From assembly GCA_040255465.1 (NCBI GenBank), contig JBDZVA010000001.1, positions 248,001 through 312,000 on the forward strand: a stretch of 64,000 bases of DNA, given 5' to 3'. Numbering within the stretch: the first letter of the stretch is position 1; the number at the start of each line of letters is the position of its first letter. The notes under the pieces are model-generated. The model saw nothing but the letters and a program-made list of their open reading frames with translations. It was not told the DNA's origin and did no database searches. This stretch comes from UBA5793 sp040255465 (GTDB lineage Bacteria > Planctomycetota > Phycisphaerae > Phycisphaerales > UBA5793). The position numbers and the translations under genes were made by a program. Positions 45,383-52,893 of the stretch are shown here, piece after piece.

Positions 45383-45853
45383 TCAGATCCTGAACTGGGG
45401 TTGAGGGTTGAAGAGCATGGTCTGGCCCGTGGCGGCGTCGACGGCCGGCGATCGCTCGGTGCGATGCACCTCGGCAAGGTCGATGAGACCGGCGCGCTTT
45501 CGATCCGCCAGCCAGGAACGGATGAGTTCGGCGTCGCCGGTGAGGGCGTAGCCTTGGCCGCTGGCGACGAGCACCTCATCGGCGCCCTGCTCGCGCAGCA
45601 TCTCGCGTGCGCGACGCACGGCCTCACGGATGCGTCGCCGCCTGGTCTCGTGGCTCATCGACGCGGGCAGCCCGATGTGCGCCGCCAGGTCGGCAGCGCT
45701 CATGAACGCACCGTCGCCGCGGTGCGCATCGAGGATTTGCACCACGGCGACGGCCCGGCGCTCAATCACTTCACGAGTCGGCCGCACGCTGGATTCATTC
45801 ACCACAGAGGGCGCAGAGATCGCTGAGTCTGAATGTGTTGCTGCTTCGTCCAA
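45383..45853 (-). CDS. Prophage early protein with winged-helix-like segment
   Basis: 156 residues. TTG 45853 is accepted because AAGGAGG lies five bases upstream. Residues 30-95 (AVAVVQILDAHRGDGAFMSAADLAAHIGLPASMSHETRRRRIREAVRRAREML) look like a DNA-binding winged helix. The N-terminal 20 residues are encoded opposite an ACCACAGAGG-type repeat. Possibly a late-gene regulator by position; unproven. Confidence 0.6.
   Translation of the reverse strand: MDEAATHSDSAISAPSVVNESSVRPTREVIERRAVAVVQILDAHRGDGAFMSAADLAAHIGLPASMSHETRRRRIREAVRRAREMLREQGADEVLVASGQGYALTGDAELIRSWLADRKRAGLIDLAEVHRTERSPAVDAATGQTMLFNPQPQFRI
45797..45827 (+). repeat. ACCAC-type short repeat, copy 1
   Basis: ATTCACCACAGAGGGCGCAG..., related to the copies at 53271-53305 and 58733-58760. 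Lies within the 5' end of the 45853 gene on the opposite strand. Confidence 0.5.
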
Positions 45854-45895
45854 CGCGGCCTCCTTGCCTCGTGTTCGAGCGGACGTTTCCGGGCG

Positions 45896-46363
45896 TCAGT
45901 GCCTGGCGTTTGGCTCCATCAATTCTCGAAGTGCTTCGACCATGGCGCGAAGATCGTCAACGACGCCGACATGTCGCGCCGCCGGGTGGGGCCCATCGAT
46001 GATGAACGCGGCACTGCACACCAACGCGCCCTGTGCGACCTTTCCGAACAGCAATACAACGTCCGGCTTGAAGTGATCCATCACTGCATCGACATGGTCC
46101 TGATCGACGCCGAAGCACTCAGACGCTTTGCCGGCGATGCGTGGCGAGACGTTCTCCCAGATGATCTGGCCGCAAAGATCATCGCCGAATGCGTCGCGCA
46201 GCCGCCTGCCCGTCACACAGCCGGCGAACAGGTATCGGCAATTGAGACGACTGCATCGGTGCCGCCAGTGTTCGACCGTTTCGTCGGGCTGTCGCTCGTA
46301 ATGGCAGCGCACGCGCTCCGGGTTCTTGAACCACTGGTTTTGAAGGAAGGCGACGATCTTCAC
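45896..46363 (-). CDS. Uracil-DNA-glycosylase-superfamily-like protein
   Basis: 155 residues, ATG overlapping the upstream stop by four bases. The fold signature is suggestive: LFAGCVTGRRLRDAFG early, a central strand DVVLLFGKVAQGAL, and GPHPAARH near 125, which fits the HPxxR/HPS loop of UDG-like enzymes; CxxxG and cysteine spacing could also allow an iron-sulfur site. Phages often carry such genes near DNA-modification or replication functions. Activity on uracil or another base cannot be told; confidence in superfamily is moderate. Confidence 0.5.
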   Translation of the reverse strand: MKIVAFLQNQWFKNPERVRCHYERQPDETVEHWRHRCSRLNCRYLFAGCVTGRRLRDAFGDDLCGQIIWENVSPRIAGKASECFGVDQDHVDAVMDHFKPDVVLLFGKVAQGALVCSAAFIIDGPHPAARHVGVVDDLRAMVEALRELMEPNARH

Positions 46364-46608
46364 GCCGCGCCTCCAATCGCCATGCGCTCACCCATGCGGT
46401 GCACCAGGTCGAAGCGCAGGTAGTGTGGTTTGCTCCGCCAGGTCACGCCGTCGCGGCGGGCGGTGATGCCGCGCGGGTATACGCCGCACACCACGCCGGT
46501 GCAGCGGCCGAGTTCGCGATGATCCCACCAGATGCGATCGCCCACGCGCAGCGTCGGGTGAAGCGGCGCGTCCTGGCCGAGATCGAACATGAGGGTTTGC
46601 TCGCTCAC
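46360..46608 (-). CDS. Small prophage protein
   Basis: 82 residues, GTG start. A beta-rich central stretch (LRVGDRIWWDHRELGRCTGVVCGVYPRGITARRDG) resembles SH3-like barrels. Coupled at both ends by four-base overlaps (GTGA with the frame above, ATGA with the UDG-like gene). Function unknown. Confidence 0.55.
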   Translation of the reverse strand: MSEQTLMFDLGQDAPLHPTLRVGDRIWWDHRELGRCTGVVCGVYPRGITARRDGVTWRSKPHYLRFDLVHRMGERMAIGGAA

Positions 46609-46778
46609 GCGGCGCCTCGCATCCTGCCGAACTGGCCGCCCACGTTGGCCCGTGTCGCGTCCTGGTACCGCCGGCCGCCTCGTCGCCGCCAGGTCCGTCG
46701 ATCGCCGCCCTGGGCGAACGTCGCGGCCGGCTGAGAATCTGAAGAATCTGCTGCAATCCTCGATGTTTCCCCTTGCAT
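46605..46778 (-). CDS. Possible 57-residue prophage gene
   Basis: Minus-strand frame from ATG 46778 ending in TGA that overlaps the next gene's GTG (GTGA), the coupling style of this operon. Basic C-terminus GGRRYQDATRANVGGQFGRMRG. Upstream signal is weak (CGAAG) and the region could be a promoter zone for the divergent 46848 gene instead. Confidence 0.35.
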   Translation of the reverse strand: MQGETSRIAADSSDSQPAATFAQGGDRRTWRRRGGRRYQDATRANVGGQFGRMRGAA

Positions 46779-46847
46779 CTTCGCGCTTTGCGGGCCTTCA
46801 TGTGTGCAACGCGAGGCGGAATGGGCCGCACCCGAAATGGAGCCATC

Positions 46848-47084
46848 ATGAGCAATACACGCGACACCAAACTGACGACCATCGCCCGCGAGGCCCTCGG
46901 CCTCGAGACACTCGAAACCCGCAACAGCGACAGCCTGGATTTCCACGACACCGCCGTCTGGTGCATCAAGGAAGCGCTGGAGCGCGCGTACGAAGCCGGA
47001 CACCAGGCGGCGCGACCGACGCGGGCCAACTGCCCGGCCTGCGGCCGCAAGGTCGACATCCTGCCGGTGCCCGCGATCCACTGA
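46848..47084 (+). CDS. DUF6900-type small protein
   Basis: 78 residues from ATG 46848. Opens with LTTIAREALGLETLETRNSDSLDFHDTAVWCIKEALERAYEAG, the pattern of a small family seen in phages and plasmids, and ends with a CPACGRK zinc-knuckle-like segment. On the plus strand inside the leftward early operon, so it needs its own promoter; TGTGCAACGC, also found at the phage switch, lies 36 bases upstream. Function unknown. Confidence 0.65.
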   Translation: MSNTRDTKLTTIAREALGLETLETRNSDSLDFHDTAVWCIKEALERAYEAGHQAARPTRANCPACGRKVDILPVPAIH

Positions 47085-47156
47085 CCAACCACGCGCGGCG
47101 GTGATGTTCACCGCTGCTCCATCATGGACCGCTCGACTCACGAAAGGAGCATGAGC

Positions 47157-47489
47157 ATGGCAACGAAGAAGACGACAACCAAGGGCAAGAGCATGAAGCG
47201 CACCAAGGCGAAGCCGCCGCCACCATCGGGCAGCGCGGCCAAGCCACGGCGCAAGCGCGAAGGGATCAGCGGCATGGATGCCGCCGCGCAGATCCTCGCC
47301 AAGGCCGGCGAGCCGCTCAGCGCCAAGGCGATCGCCGAACGGGCGATCGCTGCGGGCTGGAAAACCAAGGGCAAGACGCCGCATGCGACGCTCTACTCGG
47401 CGATGATCCGGGAGATCTCGACCAAGGGCAAGGACGCCCGCTTCGCCAAGGCCGACAAGGGCCAATTCACCGCGGCTGCATCGGCATAG
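47157..47489 (+). CDS. HARE-HTH winged-helix protein with lysine-rich N-terminus
   Basis: 110 residues; ATG 47157 sits eight bases after AAAGGAG (ATG 47151 is also in frame). Residues 1-45 are Lys/Pro/Ser-rich (ATKKTTTKGKSMKRTKAK). Residues 48-105 (MDAAAQILAKAGEPLSAKAIAERAIAAGWKTKGKTPHATLYSAMIREISTKG) match the HARE-HTH domain found in RNA polymerase delta, ASXL and restriction proteins. Probably binds DNA or the transcription machinery. Converges with the 48001 gene, five bases apart. Confidence 0.75.
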   Translation: MATKKTTTKGKSMKRTKAKPPPPSGSAAKPRRKREGISGMDAAAQILAKAGEPLSAKAIAERAIAAGWKTKGKTPHATLYSAMIREISTKGKDARFAKADKGQFTAAASA

Positions 47490-47494
47490 CGCCA

Positions 47495-48001
47495 TCACGC
47501 CGCACCTCCAAACTTCGGGGCCTGGACGCCGCGCTTGTGCGCCTCGCGGCGCATCCAGGCCTTGAAGCCTTCAATCACGTGAAGCAGCTCCCACGCCTCC
47601 AGGTCGCCGACGTTGCGCGTCGGGGCCGAGTCCATGTACTCCGGCCGACGCTTCGTCATGCGTTCACAGAAGCCGTGCAGCGCGTCGGTCGAGCACAATT
47701 CGAGCCGAACGCTCTGGGCGTGGAATGACTCCAATGCCCGGCGCATCCGCTTGGCGGCGGTGAGCGTCTTGCTCTCCCACTCGGACTCATCGAGTTCCGA
47801 TTCGGGATACATCGCCAGGCGGTGCATTATCGTCTCGAACGCCTCGTGGCTGTTGCGCGGGTGCGACAGCGATGGAACGCCGTCGGTGCGATGGCAGCCC
47901 GTCTGCATCAGCACCAGCCGCCAGAGCGACTCGTCATGCAGCGCCGGTACACGACGACGCACGACATTGATGAACCGAAGTTGCTTGGGTGTGAAGGCCA
48001 T
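47495..48001 (-). CDS. Possible GemA/gp16-like early regulator
   Basis: 168 residues, directly after the transposition ATPase gene (8-base gap), where Mu-like phages often place GemA (DUF1018). FTPKQLRFINVVRRRVPALHDESLWRLVLMQTG and a C-terminal helix LEAWELLHVIEGFKAWMRREA fit the GemA layout loosely. No firm match; the assignment leans on position. Confidence 0.45.
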   Translation of the reverse strand: MAFTPKQLRFINVVRRRVPALHDESLWRLVLMQTGCHRTDGVPSLSHPRNSHEAFETIMHRLAMYPESELDESEWESKTLTAAKRMRRALESFHAQSVRLELCSTDALHGFCERMTKRRPEYMDSAPTRNVGDLEAWELLHVIEGFKAWMRREAHKRGVQAPKFGGAA

Positions 48002-48009
48002 GATCGTGC

Positions 48010-49170
48010 TCAGCCGGACTTTGCCGCCGGAAGCGCCTCGATGGTGCGGCGCAGGTGATGCTCATGCACCCGCTTGTAGACGATGCCCTTGCAGCTGCGC
48101 AGGGCGCCCCACAGCGTCTTGGCCTCGATCGGCCTGGTGCGCTGTCCAGGAAGATCGGCGACGGCCTGTACGATGAGCTTGCAGGACCGCAGTGCACCCA
48201 TGAACGGCGTGTTCGCCAGAGCGAAGAGCATGTCGCGCGCGTCACCAGTGAACTTGAGCTTCCCGGCTGAGCAGATCCGAATGACCTCGTCGATCGTCGT
48301 CGCCGGACGCGCTTTGACGGAGGGGTCGCCAGGCTGGAGCATGTCCATCATGTCGATGATGTACTCACACCGGCTGATGAACTGCGAGCCGTCGGCCGTG
48401 TCATCAATCAGTTTGCGGAGCCGCTCCGATCCGGCGATCACGACGGGATTGCCGCGATCACAGAAGTCGCGCAGCACTCCGAAGGCTCGCGGCTGCAGCC
48501 GCTGCGCCTCATCGATCAGGAGCGGCTTCTTCGTGCCGGACAGCTCTCTGATCAACTTCATCTGGAGGGTGGCTGCGCTCGTCTGCACGCCCCGCACACC
48601 CATCGCCTCGGCGATCTGCCGGAGCAGCGAAACCATCCCCGAGGTGGATTCCATGCAGGACACGTACACACTCCCGGGCCGGGACTGGTGCGCGGCCTGG
48701 AGCACCGTCGACTTGCACAGCCCGGCCGGGGCGATGATGACCGCAATGGACTGGTGCTTGCACGCTCCATCGATCGCCGTCATCATCCGCTTCACGGCGT
48801 GCGTCACAACGAGGTCGCTGCTGAGCTTGGATTCGCGGCTCTGCTCATCGTTCTCGATCCACTTGAGAATCGCCTTGAGCTTATCATCAGATTCGACGCG
48901 GTAGCTGCCCGACAGCACCTGCGAGATGACGGACGGGGAAAAACCCGATCCGAGTTCGCGCGAGAGCCGCTTGCTTGAGATGCCGTGCTCCTGGAGGTAT
49001 CGCCGCGCATCATTCCTTGCGGCTTTCACCTCGTTCTCGGTCGGCTGTCGATCGGTCGGATGCATCCTTGCATACCTCCTGGAGACCCAGGCCGCCTGGC
49101 CCAGGTCGTCGATGATGTCGTTCGGTCGTTCAGGAACCTGATCGCCGTTGACGATGCGCGGTGTGGTCAT
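48010..49170 (-). CDS. MuB/TnpB-like AAA+ transposition ATPase
   Basis: 386 residues, expected to bind target DNA, form ATP-dependent filaments and activate the transposase. An N-terminal helix-turn-helix (SSKRLSRELGSGFSPSVISQVLSG, about 65-90) as in MuB is followed by an AAA+ domain. Walker A reads APAGLCKST near 148: the two usual glycines of GxxxxGK[ST] are Ala and Cys, though the Lys-Ser is kept. Walker B is LLIDEAQRL near 215. ATG/TGA overlap of four bases with the transposase gene, so the two are co-translated. Confidence 0.83.
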   Translation of the reverse strand: MTTPRIVNGDQVPERPNDIIDDLGQAAWVSRRYARMHPTDRQPTENEVKAARNDARRYLQEHGISSKRLSRELGSGFSPSVISQVLSGSYRVESDDKLKAILKWIENDEQSRESKLSSDLVVTHAVKRMMTAIDGACKHQSIAVIIAPAGLCKSTVLQAAHQSRPGSVYVSCMESTSGMVSLLRQIAEAMGVRGVQTSAATLQMKLIRELSGTKKPLLIDEAQRLQPRAFGVLRDFCDRGNPVVIAGSERLRKLIDDTADGSQFISRCEYIIDMMDMLQPGDPSVKARPATTIDEVIRICSAGKLKFTGDARDMLFALANTPFMGALRSCKLIVQAVADLPGQRTRPIEAKTLWGALRSCKGIVYKRVHEHHLRRTIEALPAAKSG

Positions 49171-51362
49171 GATGCCTCACCTCCATCCATCGCCTCGAAG
49201 AAATCGAACTCGTCCTCGCCCTCTGAATCGTCGTCTGGCTGGAAGTCGGTGATGTCGAAGTCGTCGCACTCTCCCCAGGTGTCAACCTCATCGTCCTTGT
49301 GAACCTGAAGATCGGTGATGTCGAATTCGTCGCACTCCGCTCCGGCTGCCTGCCGCATCTCGGCGCGTTCGACGGCCTTCAACTCGTCGTCAACGGGCGT
49401 TCGAACGATCCTCAACTGCTGGTTGTCATTCTCGATGCCGATGCCCTCGCTCGCCCGCTCAGCGCGGCGGTCGGCGTCGATCTTGTCCTGCTCATCTCGG
49501 GCGATGTCCGCCGCCGTCATGATCGACATATGGGCATCGCTCGCCGTGAGTTGCACCGCCCGCCGGTAGTCGCGTTGGCGTTTGAGTGCCGCCTTGGTCG
49601 CCTCGCGGCTGACCGGATCATTGCCGCCGCACTGGCTGTTGCGATCGGCAAAGCAGATGAACCGCATGTCTGCATCGCACACCATGATCCGCGAATCGTC
49701 ATCAGGATCGAAACCGGGAACCACGGCACGCTTGCGGCCCTGCAGAGCTCGCAGCTCCGGCGCGTCCTGTCCGTAATAGAACGTCTGCCCTCCGATGCGA
49801 ATCCCCACGCCGTTCTTGCCAACTGTGCGGGGTTGCTCCCACCGGTAAAGGAGCATTCCCAGCGATTCCGGTCTGGGCATGATCGTTCGCGTCTGGCGCC
49901 ATTCGTTCAATGCCTCGACCGGGCTGAGCTTCCGTCCGTCTTCGTCGACCAGATCATCAATGTTGTGATCGCTTCGACTGTTATACCAGTCGATGAACTT
50001 CACCAGGCGGCGGCGGACCTCGTCCAATCGGGCGAGTCGCTGCGGTTCCTTGAAGACCCAACCGGGTACATCCACATCACCGGGCTTGGCGCCGCAGTAC
50101 GAATCGAACTCCTTGTCGAACTCGGCGTGCAGCGTGCGGTGCCAGCGCTCAAGCCGCGACTTTCCGTTGGCGTTGTGCGGCAGCGAATGATGCGTGATGA
50201 TGCCCAGCATGCCAAAAAGACCGCGGCCGTCACAATGCTCCGCCCAGTTCTTCCCTTCGGCGATGAGCTCGCGCCGTTGCTTCTTGGTCAACCCGTTGTT
50301 GGCGTATGAGTCGTAGTCTTTGCCGTTGTCGATGATGATCCTGCGCGGCGGACCGCCTTCGCGCTTGATGGCGTCGTGCAGCGAATACCGAATCGTGTCG
50401 GTATTGGGCGTGACGTCGAGATGCCATCCGAGCAGCTTGCGTGTGCGCCAGTCGAACCAGGACGTGAGCCACAGCCGCACCGCCGTCCATTTTCCATGAT
50501 CACGCCGACCAACGAAGAAGTCGAGTTGAACATGGTCGCTGATCCACAGATCACCGGCCGCCCAGGCTTCGGGATTCTGCTGAAGCTTGTAACCGAACTT
50601 GGCTTGCCAGACCTCATAGCCGTCGCGGTGGTAGCACTCCACGGACGGCTCAATCCGGTTGCGAACCATGCGCTGCACATGCCGCAGACCGGGCCACTCC
50701 CATCCGTTGCTTTTCGCCAATGCCTGGACGTGGCGGTGAGCCTTCGCAATGTACCATCGGTTGCGATGGAGGTAGACGCGTTCAAACTCTTTCCACGCCT
50801 CGGGGTGGCATCCGCGACCATTGGCCTCGGTGCTCCGCTGATCGCCACCGCGCCGATCGATGAAGTACGCGAGCAGCTGCTGAGGCTGGTCGGATGACGG
50901 CGCCCCGCGCGACCACTCGCGCAATTGCCGGTAGGACAGTCGCAGGCCGGTTTCATTCCGGTGGCGGCTGATGAACTGATCGATGGACTTGGCGACGTTC
51001 GCACCGGAGGCGATCAGTTCGCGGTAGGCGTTAAGCACGCGGACACGAGCGGCGGCGCGGTCGCGCTGTGCGGCGGTTGCGTGGATGAGCAACTCGGATG
51101 TCGAGTCGTCGATTGCCTCGTCTTCGCGGTGGACCAGTCGCGGATCGTGTGATCGGTGGATGTGCCAGGCCAGCTTACCTGATCGGGGATCACGAATCTG
51201 ACGAGCCATGCCGGTCGATGCCAGGCGTCGTCCGCAGATGTGGCGCAGCGCCGTCTCTGTCTTGCCGAGCAGACGCGCCGCTTTGCGGATCGGCACGAAC
51301 TCGGCGTCGGGTCGTTCATCGACGCCCTGGGCGAATCGAGGTTGACGCGCGGCGGCGGTCAC
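49167..51362 (-). CDS. MuA-like DDE transposase
   Basis: 731 residues, GTG start overlapping the upstream stop (GTGA). N-terminal DNA-binding region with EFVPIRKAARLLGKTETALRHICGRRL (MerR/HTH-like). The integrase core has Asp276 (WISDHVQLD), Asp345 (IIIDNGKDY) and Glu405 (SRLERWHRT), spacing 69 and 60, close to MuA (D269, D336, E392). A Mu_transpos_C-like barrel (about 520-600) and an acidic C-terminus rich in Asp/Glu (DEFDITDLQ, DDFDITDFQ, a repeated motif) follow; the tail is the likely contact for the ATPase partner. Catalyses replicative or cut-and-paste insertion of the phage. Confidence 0.9.
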   Translation of the reverse strand: MTAAARQPRFAQGVDERPDAEFVPIRKAARLLGKTETALRHICGRRLASTGMARQIRDPRSGKLAWHIHRSHDPRLVHREDEAIDDSTSELLIHATAAQRDRAAARVRVLNAYRELIASGANVAKSIDQFISRHRNETGLRLSYRQLREWSRGAPSSDQPQQLLAYFIDRRGGDQRSTEANGRGCHPEAWKEFERVYLHRNRWYIAKAHRHVQALAKSNGWEWPGLRHVQRMVRNRIEPSVECYHRDGYEVWQAKFGYKLQQNPEAWAAGDLWISDHVQLDFFVGRRDHGKWTAVRLWLTSWFDWRTRKLLGWHLDVTPNTDTIRYSLHDAIKREGGPPRRIIIDNGKDYDSYANNGLTKKQRRELIAEGKNWAEHCDGRGLFGMLGIITHHSLPHNANGKSRLERWHRTLHAEFDKEFDSYCGAKPGDVDVPGWVFKEPQRLARLDEVRRRLVKFIDWYNSRSDHNIDDLVDEDGRKLSPVEALNEWRQTRTIMPRPESLGMLLYRWEQPRTVGKNGVGIRIGGQTFYYGQDAPELRALQGRKRAVVPGFDPDDDSRIMVCDADMRFICFADRNSQCGGNDPVSREATKAALKRQRDYRRAVQLTASDAHMSIMTAADIARDEQDKIDADRRAERASEGIGIENDNQQLRIVRTPVDDELKAVERAEMRQAAGAECDEFDITDLQVHKDDEVDTWGECDDFDITDFQPDDDSEGEDEFDFFEAMDGGEAS

Positions 51363-51649
51363 GGTGTCGCGCCCTCCCGGACGGCCGAGTCAATCAGTTG
51401 GACGAAGTCCATCGCGATTCGCCCGAGCCAGCGCCGGTGATAGCAGCGCCGCAGCCTGGTGGCGTAGATCCTGCGGTTGGTGCGATACTCAATGGACGTG
51501 AACGTGGCAGTGTGCGTTGAGCCGTCGTGCGAGAACACTTCCACCACGCCATGCCACACGGTCCCTGTAAGTTTGAACCCGGAGTCGTGGCGCTCCAACC
51601 TCCAGCGGGGGTTCCATGAGCTGATCTTGTCGAACCGGACGCTGCTCAT
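51359..51649 (-). CDS. Small prophage protein before the transposase
   Basis: 96 residues, ATG 51649; overlaps the transposase GTG and the upstream stop by four bases each. Starts MSSVRFDKISSWNPRWRLE; probably beta-rich with a basic patch RTNRRIYATRLRRCYHRRW. Function unknown. Confidence 0.58.
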   Translation of the reverse strand: MSSVRFDKISSWNPRWRLERHDSGFKLTGTVWHGVVEVFSHDGSTHTATFTSIEYRTNRRIYATRLRRCYHRRWLGRIAMDFVQLIDSAVREGATP

Positions 51650-51906
51650 GCGCTCACCACCTGATCTTTGATGGTGAGTGTGAGCGTCTGGCGGTTCATC
51701 TTGCCGTGATCGTTGGGCCATTCGATGGCGACGCTGAAGGTCGCACCCATGACGTTGGCGCCAGCGCGCCGGGCGATGAGCAGCCCGGCGAACTCCATCG
51801 CCTGGTCGAACTGATGGAATCGCGCGAGGACGACTTCACCCTCTCCGCGCACGCGATACTTGAAGTACTCGACCACGGCGTCGGAATTGGCCGTTCGCTT
51901 GCTCAC
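51646..51906 (-). CDS. Small prophage protein
   Basis: 86 residues, GTG start behind GGGAGGTGATGAC. Mixed alpha/beta (VVEYFKYRVRGEGEVVLARFHQFDQAMEFAGLLIARRAG). Four-base overlaps on both sides. Unknown function. Confidence 0.58.
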   Translation of the reverse strand: MSKRTANSDAVVEYFKYRVRGEGEVVLARFHQFDQAMEFAGLLIARRAGANVMGATFSVAIEWPNDHGKMNRQTLTLTIKDQVVSA

Positions 51907-52001
51907 GTCATCACCTCCCACAGGACCAGTCGCGGGAAGCGGATGCCGTAGCGGAAGCGCGGGCGGCGATGGTGGATGATGAGATTGAGCAGCCACTTCA
52001 T
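51903..52001 (-). CDS. 32-residue coupled prophage micro-gene
   Basis: ATG 52001 overlaps the previous stop (ATGA 51998-52001) and its own TGA overlaps the next GTG (51903-51906). Product starts MKWLLNLIIHHRRP, an amphipathic or short hydrophobic helix followed by a basic/aromatic tail RPRFRYGIRFPRLVLW. Too short for ordinary callers; the exact double overlap is the main evidence. Confidence 0.5.
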   Translation of the reverse strand: MKWLLNLIIHHRRPRFRYGIRFPRLVLWEVMT

Positions 52002-52195
52002 ACCGGCACCCCGCGAATCACGGCGAGCGCGGCTTTGAGCAGCGCGTCGTACTGGCGGCGCGTGTGCTGGCTCTCTGTTGATGACAACTTCACGAGTGTC
52101 CGCTCGAAGGCGTCCTCCATGCGCGCCTCCAGGCGGCGGCGCACGTCGTCGGGCAGCTTGACGGGATCGATGCGATCGGCGGCTCGCGCGGTCAT
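51998..52195 (-). CDS. Small helical prophage protein
   Basis: 65 residues, ATG 52195; mostly helical (LPDDVRRRLEARMEDAFERTLVKLSSTESQHTRRQYDALLK). Coupled by ATGA on both sides. Unknown function. Confidence 0.58.
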   Translation of the reverse strand: MTARAADRIDPVKLPDDVRRRLEARMEDAFERTLVKLSSTESQHTRRQYDALLKAALAVIRGVPV

Positions 52196-52893
52196 CGGAT
52201 GAGCCTCCGATCCCACGCCAGCGCGTGGATGAGGCGAACGTCACCCATTGCGTCGATGACGTCACGCTGATAATCCCAAACCGAATAGCATTCCGGCCAG
52301 TAGATGTAGGGCACGACGCGCTTGCCCGTGTCCATCGCCAGGCGAATGAGATCCGCGAAGCGCCGGTCCTCAAACTCCCCGATGACCGGGTTGAGCGGAG
52401 GATGCCAGGCGTCGAGCAATTCGCCGACACGCGGCATCAATTGCTCCCACTCGTCGCGCCGCGTCTGGTACGCGAGTTGGCCGTAGCGCGGCAACCGCGG
52501 GCCATACATGCCGAGCCACGCGTTGGGGAATGTTCGTCGGACGCGCGACAGACATGCGCGGATGTTCTCGATGGCGATCGATTCTCCGCGCAGCGCCGCG
52601 CCGAGCGCCTCGTCTGATTCGATGTCAACAACGCACAGGCCCTTGAAGTCGACCGTGCGAGCGCCGACGTTGCGGACGATACGGTCATCGAAGGCATTGA
52701 GTTGAAGATCACCGGTGCGCCACGAACATGCATCGCAGTCGCGCCATTGCGCGTAGAACCACCCCTGGCTGAAGAAGGCGAGTCCACCAATCGGCGCGCA
52801 GAGCTCGTTCTGGCATCGGGCAAGGTAGTCCGGCGCGAAGCGGTTGAGGCCGCTGACATCCGCGTCCATGATCATGGGCCGTGGCGCGGTCAT
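52192..52893 (-). CDS. Prophage early protein of unknown function (possible barrel enzyme)
   Basis: 233 residues. The sequence alternates strands and helices with acidic residues at strand ends (MIMDADVSGLNRF, GLCVVDIESDEALG, NAWLGMYGPRLPRYG, NPVIGEFEDRRFADL, KRVVPYIYWPECYS), as in TIM-barrel glycosidases or phosphodiesterases, but no family was recognised. A Cys pair (DCDACSWR) is near 55. Starts in a TGATG overlap with the Tad1-like gene. Confidence 0.6.
   Translation of the reverse strand: MTAPRPMIMDADVSGLNRFAPDYLARCQNELCAPIGGLAFFSQGWFYAQWRDCDACSWRTGDLQLNAFDDRIVRNVGARTVDFKGLCVVDIESDEALGAALRGESIAIENIRACLSRVRRTFPNAWLGMYGPRLPRYGQLAYQTRRDEWEQLMPRVGELLDAWHPPLNPVIGEFEDRRFADLIRLAMDTGKRVVPYIYWPECYSVWDYQRDVIDAMGDVRLIHALAWDRRLIR

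Noticed and set aside
46388..47498. 234- and 297-codon minus frames over the DUF6900/HARE-HTH genes
   Set aside because: Basic, low-complexity products; the plus frames have recognisable domains. Only the last 57 codons (46605-46778) are kept, as doubtful.
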